Below, piece after piece: positions 1-5,390 of a stretch of DNA of 6,848 bases. The notes beneath the pieces were generated by a model. The model ran no database searches. It worked only from the letters and a program-made list of their open reading frames with translations, and had not been told where the DNA came from. The DNA lies in assembly GCA_031273485.1 (NCBI GenBank), contig JAISRS010000301.1, positions 1-6,848 of the forward strand, read 5' to 3'. Positions within the stretch are counted from its first letter, which is position 1, and every line of letters starts with the position of its first letter. The position numbers and the translations under genes are program-made. This stretch comes from Prevotellaceae bacterium (GTDB lineage: Bacteria > Bacteroidota > Bacteroidia > Bacteroidales > UBA932).

Positions 1-107
1 TGTCGTAATTCCCGGCAAACTTCTTCCAACTGTTCCGGCTTTAACGTGCGTAAATCGGCCGGAGAGTTTATCTGTGGTAATAATTTAAATTCTGAAAATT
101 CAGCCAT
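1..107 (-). CDS. dxs: 1-deoxy-D-xylulose-5-phosphate synthase, N-terminal fragment (runs off the window)
   Basis: Only the first 35 codons are present; the gene continues past position 1. The translation begins MAEFSEFKLLPQINSPADLR and goes on TLKPEQLEEVCRELR. The pattern LLxxINSPADLRxLxxxQLxxxCxELR is the characteristic start of Bacteroidetes DXS. The enzyme condenses pyruvate with glyceraldehyde 3-phosphate, using thiamine diphosphate, to make DXP, the first step of the MEP isoprenoid pathway in the cytoplasm. The ATG at 107 is chosen because the homology starts a few residues after it and a good Bacteroidetes -7 element lies just upstream, leaving a leader of only about 15-20 nt. The catalytic region is outside the window, so identification rests on this N-terminal signature alone. 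The gene seems unrelated to the caspase block and is probably its own transcription unit. Confidence 0.85.
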   Translation of the reverse strand, partial: MAEFSEFKLLPQINSPADLRTLKPEQLEEVCRELR

Positions 108-125
108 AAACAAAAAAAAACTATG

Positions 126-133
126 CAAAAGTA
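126..133 (-). promoter_or_regulatory. Bacteroidetes-type -7 promoter element of dxs
   Basis: Read on the minus strand this is TACTTTTG followed by C, an exact match to the Bacteroidetes primary sigma factor -7 consensus TAnnTTTG. It lies about 20 nt upstream of the dxs ATG. The expected -33 TTTG about 19-21 nt further upstream is only poorly matched (CTGTAC, near 153-158), so the -33 box is weak or absent. This is the only intergenic exact TAnnTTTG match I found on the minus strand. Confidence 0.55.
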
Positions 134-201
134 CAAAATAAACAATAATAATTGTACAGTCTCCGGCTAAATCTTTTTTTGAGGCGTTCTATTTATCTGT
201 C

Positions 202-233
202 ATTGCGGGCGTAGCGAAGCGGATATCCGCAAT
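202..233. repeat. Intergenic palindromic repeat (ATTGCGG...CCGCAAT)
   Basis: A perfect 7-bp inverted repeat, ATTGCGG (202-208) and CCGCAAT (227-233), closes an 18-nt loop. An overlapping perfect 12-bp palindrome, GCGGATATCCGC, sits at 219-230. The wider phrase, GTCATTG followed by CGAAGC and AATCC, is echoed at about 5247-5285, which suggests a dispersed repeat family. It lies between the 3' end of the small secreted gene and the dxs promoter. There is no T-tract after the stem on the minus strand, so it is not a classical intrinsic terminator. Confidence 0.6.
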
Positions 234-253
234 CCCCCGATAGTCGTTAATAA

Positions 254-580
254 TTATATTTCATTTTTGTTTTCATAATTGGAAATCCGCACTTTATAGC
301 CCGATTGCGTCAGGATAAACATTTGGAACACAACAGACTCATTGCTTGCAGCGCCACAGTATTTATCAGCCACAGTCTTGATGAGTTGATAATAGCCCCA
401 ATCACACGACCGGCGCATAAATTCGGCGTATTCAGCATTGGCGCGATCACGGAAATCCTTGTATGATTCCTGCGCCTGACGCCGAAATTCTTCATAACTC
501 TCTTTCAAAGAGCGTCGATCCTGCGCCATGCCGGTAATCGTTGTCAGCAGACAAATAATCAGTAAATAATTCTTTTTCAT
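254..580 (-). CDS. Small secreted hendecad-repeat protein, possibly a shortened relic of a larger Bacteroidetes family
   Basis: Predicted 108 aa, starting MKKNYLL. Residues 1-19 form a signal peptide with a TGMA|QD cleavage site, so the product should be exported. ATG 580 is preferred because it gives a compact signal peptide; ATG 586 would add only two residues, and the longer frame to 658 runs into repeat DNA. Mature residues 27-57 show an 11-residue period: SYEEFRRQAQE, SYKDFRDRANA, EYAEFMRRS, a hendecad coiled-coil pattern. The tail (CDWGYYQLIKTVADKY, then SNESVVFQMFILTQSGYKVRI) looks like an internal piece of longer Bacteroidetes secreted proteins that start with the same FxxFRxxANxEYAxFM coil. 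From memory of that family, the linker between coil and tail and everything after the tail are missing here. It could be a decayed gene or a genuine short paralogue. It lies 196 bp downstream of the active caspase gene, separated by a long inverted repeat. Confidence 0.55.
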   Translation of the reverse strand: MKKNYLLIICLLTTITGMAQDRRSLKESYEEFRRQAQESYKDFRDRANAEYAEFMRRSCDWGYYQLIKTVADKYCGAASNESVVFQMFILTQSGYKVRISNYENKNEI

Positions 581-621
581 TAACATTGTTCTTTTAAGGG
601 AGTTGACCCAAAAGTCGATGA

Positions 622-740
622 ATAGATGACGGATAACGCGGATCAGGCGGATTTTCACAGATTAATATTTTTATTGTCATTGGTTATCAATAAATTAAAA
701 TCCGTAACAATCCGTTTAATCCGTGTTATCCGTTATCTAT
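622..740. repeat. Long imperfect inverted repeat between the caspase gene and the small secreted gene
   Basis: The left arm (622-652) begins ATAGATGACGGATAACGCGG. The right arm (710-740), read as its reverse complement, begins ATAGATAACGGATAACACGG. The 31-nt arms match at 26 positions, and all five differences are transitions. The 57-nt centre is AT-rich. Both arms are made of short CGGAT/ATCCG phrases about 9 bp apart, a type of intergenic repeat seen in Bacteroidetes. The element occupies most of the gap between 580 and 777. It may fold as a long RNA hairpin that shields or separates the caspase mRNA from the downstream gene. No U-tract follows, so calling it a terminator would be speculative. 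Confidence 0.7.
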
Positions 741-776
741 TTTACTTTTTAGTCAGTCCCAAGTTGAACTTATCAC

Positions 777-2429
777 TCATTTTAATTTCAGATTTTTCCA
801 TTGTTCCGCCAGCGCCGCCGACGGTATCACCGTGGGTGTTTGCCGTTTATCGTTAATCACCACCGATTGCCGCTTTACCTGCTTGGTAACATAATCCGAC
901 AGTTCGGCATACGTTACGTTGCCTGATGTTTCCTGTAATTTTTTCAGCAGAAAATAGGTGAACAGCCCGTGACCCTTTTCCTCGTACTGATGGGCGGTTT
1001 CATCGCCGGTGGCTGCCGAAAAGACCACCATGTTGCCTTTGGGCGCTTCGTCTTTTACCTTTGTGGCGATGCCGCGGGCGGAAGCCAACATTTCGTCTTC
1101 GCGCTTGGCGCCGCTGAAACAGGCGTCCAGAAAGACCGTTACCGACCGCAGGGGCAGCTTGGAGAGTTCGTCGTACAGCTTTGCAAGGCTGTAGCCGGTG
1201 GTGGTGATGTCCGAACCGCTACCGTCGACGGGGAGCAGGTAGGCGGTGTTTTTCTTTTCATCGGGGACGCCGTGACCGGCGTAGTACAAAATGACCGAAG
1301 CCTCGCCTTCGTAGGCTTTGGCGCGTTCCTTTATCTGCTCTATGGCGGTGATGATTTTGCCGAGCGAGGCGTCCTCAAACATTCGTATATGCTTGTCGGG
1401 CAGCCCCAGGGTTTTTTGGCAGTACTCCCTGAAAATGCGCCCGTCGTTGAGGGCAAAGGGCACGGGCGCTTCTTCGTAGTTCTCGTTGGCGATGATAAAG
1501 GCAAACAGAGCGCTGTTGTCATCGGTTTTGACAGCCGGAATATTTTTGTCCACATCCGAGTTGGGGGCAGGGTAACGCGACTCTGCCGGTGCGTTGGGGT
1601 CTTTTTTTGTGGTGGTTTTTGCTGCGGCTATGGCGTTGCCCTCCTTCAAGGGGTTTTTGATAAGGGTTAACTGACCGTCTTTTTTTACGCGAGCTACGCC
1701 GTTGTCAAACGCTTGGGCTTCGTCGTATTGCGGAGAGATGACTTCTTTGCCGTTGGTAATATCAACGTAACCCCACTTGCCGCCGATATTTACGGCTACT
1801 AAATTTTCCGAAACGGTCTCTACTTTATCATATTTGCAGGGAGTAGTTTCTTTTCCTGTAGTAAGATCAATAATCCCATATTTGCTATTCTTTTTTACCA
1901 TCAAATAGTTATCTTTAAACTGATACACGTATATCCCTTCATATATACATGGCGATATTTCTTTTCCGGTATTAGTATCAAATACTCCTGATTTATCTGA
2001 ACTCTTTACCTGAAAGTATCTATCATCAGTCATTGTCGTGCAATATTCATACTTACAAGGAACAACTTCCTTTTTAAGTTCAATGTCATAAATTCCCATT
2101 TTTTTATTTTCGTTTGTTACTTGAAAATATCTGCCTTCCGAACATATCGAATATTCCGAATTTGAATGAACGTAAGAATAGCTACAAGGAATAATCAATT
2201 TTCCCTGTTTATTAATAATTCCCTGTTTATCGTTTATTTTAACCGTTCCATAACCATTTCCAAAATCCAATGCCATATCAAATTTGGGTGAAATAACCCA
2301 CTTGTCGGATGCATCTACATATCCCCATTTACCTGATTTGTCATCTTTTTTACTTGTATAATCTTGTCCCCATAGAGAAGCAGAGAATACTACAAGCGCT
2401 AATAACCCGATAATTTTTTTCATTTTCAT
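777..2429 (-). CDS. Secreted WG-repeat caspase-family (C14) cysteine protease with intact His/Cys dyad
   Basis: Predicted 550 aa. Residues 1-21 form a signal peptide (MKMKKIIGLL..., cleavage before QDY). Residues about 28-270 hold WG-type beta repeats, for example KSGKWGYVD, DKQGIINKQGKLIIPCSY and GGKWGYVDITNGKEVISPQY. A proline-rich linker follows, then a caspase p20/p10-like domain (about 308-535). The dyad is intact: His386 in YYAGHGVPDE (codon 1272-1274) and Cys437 in FLDACFSGA (codon 1119-1121), followed by the p10-like GHGLFTYFLLKKL. In clan CD peptidases of this type an acidic residue before the Cys favours cleavage after Arg/Lys, so basic specificity is inferred. The start at 2429 overlaps the preceding stop as ATGA, which implies translational coupling; an in-frame ATG at 2423 is the alternative, and upstream extension would need a TTG. 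The substrate is unknown. GC is visibly higher in the protease half than in the WG half. Confidence 0.9.
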   Translation of the reverse strand: MKMKKIIGLLALVVFSASLWGQDYTSKKDDKSGKWGYVDASDKWVISPKFDMALDFGNGYGTVKINDKQGIINKQGKLIIPCSYSYVHSNSEYSICSEGRYFQVTNENKKMGIYDIELKKEVVPCKYEYCTTMTDDRYFQVKSSDKSGVFDTNTGKEISPCIYEGIYVYQFKDNYLMVKKNSKYGIIDLTTGKETTPCKYDKVETVSENLVAVNIGGKWGYVDITNGKEVISPQYDEAQAFDNGVARVKKDGQLTLIKNPLKEGNAIAAAKTTTKKDPNAPAESRYPAPNSDVDKNIPAVKTDDNSALFAFIIANENYEEAPVPFALNDGRIFREYCQKTLGLPDKHIRMFEDASLGKIITAIEQIKERAKAYEGEASVILYYAGHGVPDEKKNTAYLLPVDGSGSDITTTGYSLAKLYDELSKLPLRSVTVFLDACFSGAKREDEMLASARGIATKVKDEAPKGNMVVFSAATGDETAHQYEEKGHGLFTYFLLKKLQETSGNVTYAELSDYVTKQVKRQSVVINDKRQTPTVIPSAALAEQWKNLKLK

Positions 2430-4141
2430 TTTATTTTTAATGTTTGCCAATTGATTAATTGGTCCGATGCTATAATAGCAGGCGACTGCACTTTTGAGCC
2501 GGATACCGTTTGCCTTTTTACCGCCGAGGTAACGTAGTCGCTCAGTTCCTTGCAGGATACGTTACCCTTGGTTTCCTGCAATTTTTTCAGAAAATGGTAG
2601 GTAAACAGCCCGTGATTTTGCTCGCTGTACAAGCCCGCAACTTCGTCTCCGGAAGTAGCGGAAAAAAGGATAAGGCTGCCGGCAGGCGCTTCCGCCTTGG
2701 GTTTTACGGCAACACCCCGCGCCGCCGCAAGCGCTTTGCCCTCGCGAGTGTAGCCATTGAAGCCGGCGTCCAGCACCACCAGCACCGATTGGGCGGCTAC
2801 CTGACTCAGCTCCCGACTTAGCTTGTCCACGCTGTAGCCGGTGGCGGCTATGCCGGTAAGGGAAGCGTCGACCGGCAGCAGGTAGCGGATTTTATTGTTT
2901 TCGTCCGTAATGCCCTGCCCGGAATAGTAAAAGAGAAACCGCGCATCTCCGTCAAAGGCGTCCGCTATTTCCTTAATCCGGTTTACGGCAGAGGTGATAT
3001 TGTTGATGGTTGCGTCCTCGTAGAAGCGGATATTCTTTTCGGGTATGCCCAGCGTTTTTTGGCAGTAGTCTTTCACTACCTTGCCGTCGTTCAGGGCGGC
3101 GGGAACAGTCAACTCCGGATAGTTTTCGTTGGCAAAAATAAAGGCGAAAAATTCGGGGTTTTGTGCATCCGTTACGGGAATATTTACATCAACATCCGAT
3201 TGCAGTCCGGCAAATGGGTTGCCGATGTTCGCTTTGCCTTTTGCCAACGGGTTTTCTATAAGTGCGGTTTGCCCGTTTTGTGATACCATCGCAGCGCCAT
3301 CTTTGAAGTCTTCGGCGGTTTCGTATTGTGCAGGAATAATTTCTTTTCCGGTTGCTATGTCCATATAGCCCCACTTCCCGCCGGAAATTTTGTCGGTATT
3401 TCCATCGGTAAGATTTCCCCCGATATTAAATGCCGCTAATCCTTCCGAAGGTCTGGACAAATAATCGTATTTGCACTCTACCATTCTTTTTTTCTGTGCC
3501 AAATCGTACATTCCCCATTTGGCTCCTGTTGGAGAATAATATTTTTTCACAATGTTTCCTCCCTTGGCAACCACAGCTTTGTCTTCTCCGAACATTGCAA
3601 TATAAGTATATTCACAAGCAATGATTTCGTTCCCTTGCTTGTCCACAACGCCCTCTTTCCCGTTTAGCGTAACACCGGCATAGTTTTTATCTTTAAAATC
3701 ATAAACAGCTATGTCATCATATTTAGGGGCAACAATTTCGTTCCCTTGCTTGTCCACAACACCCTTTTTCCCGTTTAGCTTAACTTCGCAATATCCATAA
3801 TCCTCAATCTGATACCATAGAACATCTTCATATTTGAACGGGAGTAACTCTCTATTTGCGAGGTCTCTAATGGCTACTTTCCCATTTAGTTTTACTTTGT
3901 AATAGTTTCCATCGAAATGCACGTCATCATAAATTGGCGGTATTACCTCATTTCCTTTGAGGTCGCAAGCGCCTTCTTTCCCATTTGCTCTAATGCTATA
4001 CCACCCTCCATCATGGTCGTGGTAAACTGCCAAGAAATATTTTTCCTCTAATTTAGCGGTAATCGCTTTGTCTTCCTGCGCAAAGGCAGGGAATAAAATA
4101 CCCATGCAACAGGCAAATAATAATAAACTTTTTAATTTCAT
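2426..4141 (-). CDS. Secreted WG-repeat pseudo-caspase: both catalytic residues replaced
   Basis: Predicted 571 aa. The signal peptide is residues 1-21 (MKLKSLLL..., cleavage AFA|QE). WG-like beta repeats span about 45-310, with motifs such as LNGKKGVVDKQGNEIVAPKYDD and GGKWGYMDIATGKEIIPAQY. The caspase fold spans about 331-555. It aligns without gaps to the downstream caspase around the active site; by hand count 43 of the first 79 domain residues are identical. The catalytic His is Gln409 (YYSGQG, codon CAG at 2915-2917) and the catalytic Cys is Gly460 (LDAGFNG, codon GGC at 2762-2764). The His-Cys spacing of 51 residues is kept, as is the Asp two residues before the lost Cys, and the frame is fully open. 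It should therefore fold but not cleave. A role as regulator, scaffold or decoy for the active paralogue is inferred. It starts 4 nt after the DUF4384-like gene and overlaps the active caspase by 4 nt. Confidence 0.88.
   Translation of the reverse strand: MKLKSLLLFACCMGILFPAFAQEDKAITAKLEEKYFLAVYHDHDGGWYSIRANGKEGACDLKGNEVIPPIYDDVHFDGNYYKVKLNGKVAIRDLANRELLPFKYEDVLWYQIEDYGYCEVKLNGKKGVVDKQGNEIVAPKYDDIAVYDFKDKNYAGVTLNGKEGVVDKQGNEIIACEYTYIAMFGEDKAVVAKGGNIVKKYYSPTGAKWGMYDLAQKKRMVECKYDYLSRPSEGLAAFNIGGNLTDGNTDKISGGKWGYMDIATGKEIIPAQYETAEDFKDGAAMVSQNGQTALIENPLAKGKANIGNPFAGLQSDVDVNIPVTDAQNPEFFAFIFANENYPELTVPAALNDGKVVKDYCQKTLGIPEKNIRFYEDATINNITSAVNRIKEIADAFDGDARFLFYYSGQGITDENNKIRYLLPVDASLTGIAATGYSVDKLSRELSQVAAQSVLVVLDAGFNGYTREGKALAAARGVAVKPKAEAPAGSLILFSATSGDEVAGLYSEQNHGLFTYHFLKKLQETKGNVSCKELSDYVTSAVKRQTVSGSKVQSPAIIASDQLINWQTLKIK
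3624..3784 (-). repeat. Near-identical 50-nt direct repeat pair inside the WG region (111-nt period)
   Basis: Segments 3624-3673 and 3735-3784 differ at only three of 50 positions; they share, for example, TTCGTTCCCTTGCTTGTCCA (plus strand). Their offset of 111 nt is exactly 37 codons. They encode the two consecutive WG-like units whose core is VVDKQGNEI, at about residues 120-173 of the pseudo-caspase. The other WG units in both proteins are far more diverged, so this looks like a recent in-frame unit duplication or gene-conversion event. Confidence 0.85.
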
Positions 4142-4145
4142 CGTT

Positions 4146-5021
4146 TCATTTTGTAATTGTTATACTCTTAATTTCCACTTTCATATCCTTATCCTTTGTC
4201 CTGTTTTTTGTGAGCCACTTTTGGAACTCATCAAACGGCAATTCGGGTACCAAAATTATTTCGCCTTCGGATAGAATATCATTTGCTTTGGTAAACTCAT
4301 TCGGCGAAAAGACGGTATAAATAAAATTCTGTTCCGTCTGTTTGCCGCACGTCATCGTGTATTCGGTAACCGAATGAGCTTCCGAGGGAGCGACATGTTT
4401 GGAAGAGAAAAACAGATATTCCTTTCCGCCTTTAACGGGAACTCTTCCCGAAGCATCGCCCGCGTAAGGCAACATGCGAAAGGCTGTGGGCGTTTCATCA
4501 ACTAAATAAACCGCCAGATAGCCGTCAACGGGCGATTGAAACAGAAGAAACAAATCGTCGCCATGCTTGAAGTTGTCGTTTTCGTATTTGGCTTCCGTGC
4601 CGTTGCACAGGATTTTTGCCGAAAAGTCAATTCCCGCGCCTGTGATTTTTCGCGCTTTGCCGCATACCGAAACTTTTACTGTCAGCATGTTTTGCTCGAA
4701 GTACGGATTTTCGTATTCCACCTTGATGTCTTCTATCCATTCGCCCCTGACTTCGCTGGCGCTCAGGGAAAGAAAGCGCATATTCGACTGTCCGCTTTCA
4801 TTTGTTACAAAAGTAGCGTTGTCCTGCGAGAGGTTTGTACCGAATTTTTCAGCCAAAGCCTCTAACTTCGCCCTTTCCAAAGCTGTAAGTTTCGCCTGTT
4901 CCACCGAAATGTTTTCAGGGGCGCGGTAGGTGTATTCCCCGCAGACTTTTTCCGTTTTCTGGGCAAAGAGCGGGGAAAACATTTCTACACTCAATAATAC
5001 AAGTAAAATTTTATACAACAC
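4146..5021 (-). CDS. Secreted protein with LPP20-like N-terminal region and DUF4384-like domain, first gene of the caspase block
   Basis: Predicted 291 aa. Residues 1-20 form a signal peptide (cleavage LFA|QK). Residues about 27-121 have the LPP20/FlgT-N-like pattern: an Ala-rich helix (SVEQAKLTALERAKLEALAE, 39-58) followed by beta strands ending LTVKVSVCG. Residues about 150-243 fit DUF4384: GDDLFLLFQSPVDGYLAVYL, then RMLPYAG and GGKEYLFF. The C-terminus (FDEFQKWLTKNRTKDKDM) resembles the tail seen after DUF4384 in Bacteroidetes proteins linked to caspases. The start is unusual. No ATG is available before an in-frame TAA about 15 codon positions upstream, so GTG 5021 is chosen (TTG 5018 is possible). 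The stop lies 4 nt before the pseudo-caspase ATG, so it is probably co-transcribed with both caspase-like genes. DUF4384 often accompanies caspase domains, which suggests partnership; its molecular role is not known. Confidence 0.78.
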   Translation of the reverse strand: MLYKILLVLLSVEMFSPLFAQKTEKVCGEYTYRAPENISVEQAKLTALERAKLEALAEKFGTNLSQDNATFVTNESGQSNMRFLSLSASEVRGEWIEDIKVEYENPYFEQNMLTVKVSVCGKARKITGAGIDFSAKILCNGTEAKYENDNFKHGDDLFLLFQSPVDGYLAVYLVDETPTAFRMLPYAGDASGRVPVKGGKEYLFFSSKHVAPSEAHSVTEYTMTCGKQTEQNFIYTVFSPNEFTKANDILSEGEIILVPELPFDEFQKWLTKNRTKDKDMKVEIKSITITK

Positions 5022-5030
5022 GATTATTTC

Positions 5031-5084
5031 AATTACGAATTATCAATTACGAATTACGAATGTATTTAACTATGAACTATGAAC
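5031..5084. repeat. Heptad tandem repeats (AATTACG, TATGAAC) in the leader of the caspase block
   Basis: Four 7-bp units, AATTACG, AATTATC, AATTACG, AATTACG, plus AAT fill 5031-5061. Two TATGAAC units follow at 5071-5084. The array ends 9 bp upstream of the GTG start of the DUF4384-like gene, so it occupies the expected leader and promoter position. I could not find a TAnnTTTG element in or just upstream of it. Confidence 0.8.
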
Positions 5085-5099
5085 TGGCTCCAACCTTAC

Positions 5100-5128
5100 C
5101 CCTAACAGGATTTTGAACCCTGTTAGGG
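5100..5128. repeat. Hairpin repeat, copy 1 (CCCTAACAGG...CCTGTTAGGG)
   Basis: A perfect 10-bp stem (5100-5109 with 5119-5128) closes a 9-nt loop, ATTTTGAAC. It is nearly identical to the hairpin at 5195-5223 and in the same orientation. No T-tract follows on either strand, so a plain intrinsic terminator is unlikely. It is probably a dispersed palindromic element. Confidence 0.8.
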
Positions 5129-5167
5129 ATTGGAAGGCGCACCACTAACAGAGGTTTTCATTTAAGG

Positions 5168-5185
5168 ACTTTAAGCCCTTAAAGT
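5168..5185. repeat. Short perfect palindrome between the two CCCTAACAGG hairpins
   Basis: ACTTTAAG (5168-5175) and CTTAAAGT (5178-5185) are perfect inverted copies separated by CC. An alternative stem, TTTAAGG (5161-5167) with CCTTAAA (5177-5183), overlaps it. A degenerate piece of the neighbouring hairpin, CTAACAGAGGTTTT, lies at 5144-5157. Confidence 0.65.
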
Positions 5186-5194
5186 GGAAGACAA

Positions 5195-5223
5195 CCCTAA
5201 CAGGGTTTTGAACCCTGTTAGGG
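5195..5223. repeat. Hairpin repeat, copy 2 (CCCTAACAGGG...CCCTGTTAGGG)
   Basis: A perfect 11-bp stem (5195-5205 with 5213-5223) closes the 7-nt loop TTTTGAA. It is the second copy of the element at 5100-5128, about 95 bp away. The rest of the 368-bp gap (5022-5389) has no coding signal: 5224-5318 contains only a relic of the GTCATTG...AATCC repeat and TCCGG phrases. Confidence 0.8.
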
Positions 5224-5318
5224 GGTCGCCCTCAGTCGAATTCGTCATTGTGACGGAGAGGAACGAGCCGGAAGCAATCCGGAAATCCACGTTCTATTTT
5301 ACCGTATCCGGAGCGCTT

Positions 5319-5390
5319 CATCGTTCATCGTTCATCGTTCATCGTTCAAGACGTTCACTGTTAATTGTTCACTGTTCACTATTCACTGTT
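5319..5390. repeat. Compound heptad array (CATCGTT x4, then CACTGTT-type x5)
   Basis: Four exact CATCGTT units fill 5319-5346. After a 9-bp break come CACTGTT, AATTGTT, CACTGTT, CACTATT, CACTGTT (5356-5390). The last base of the array is also the last base of the stop codon (5390-5392) of the LPP20-like gene, so the array is directly attached to the 3' end of that reading frame. Confidence 0.85.

Noticed and set aside
626..856. Plus-strand open frame of 76 codons
   Set aside because: It consists of the intergenic inverted repeat and antisense of the caspase 3' end; no conserved protein pattern.
969..1670. Plus-strand open frame of 233 codons opposite the caspase domain
   Set aside because: It is a mirror reading of the GC-rich caspase coding sequence; the minus frame carries the catalytic motifs and signal peptide, so this frame is a shadow.
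3131..3140. TATTTTTGC on the minus strand, an apparent TAnnTTTG -7 box
   Set aside because: It lies inside the pseudo-caspase coding sequence (the FIFANEN segment), far from any start codon and without a -33 element; most likely chance.
2426..4141. Pseudo-caspase considered as a lipoprotein because of LFAC near the N-terminus
   Set aside because: The Cys at position 11 follows too short a hydrophobic stretch; the AFA|Q site at residue 21 is a better signal peptidase I site.
4536..4929. Two plus-strand open frames of 109 and 120 codons
   Set aside because: Both are antisense to the DUF4384-like gene, which has clear domain structure on the minus strand.
5057..5064. TACATTCG on the minus strand as a promoter -7 box for the caspase block
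   Set aside because: One mismatch from consensus, and the nearest upstream TTG is 26 bp away instead of 19-21; not convincing.
5031..5390. Repeat cluster considered as a CRISPR array
   Set aside because: Units are 7 bp and contiguous, with no 25-35-bp repeats or unique spacers, and no cas genes are present.
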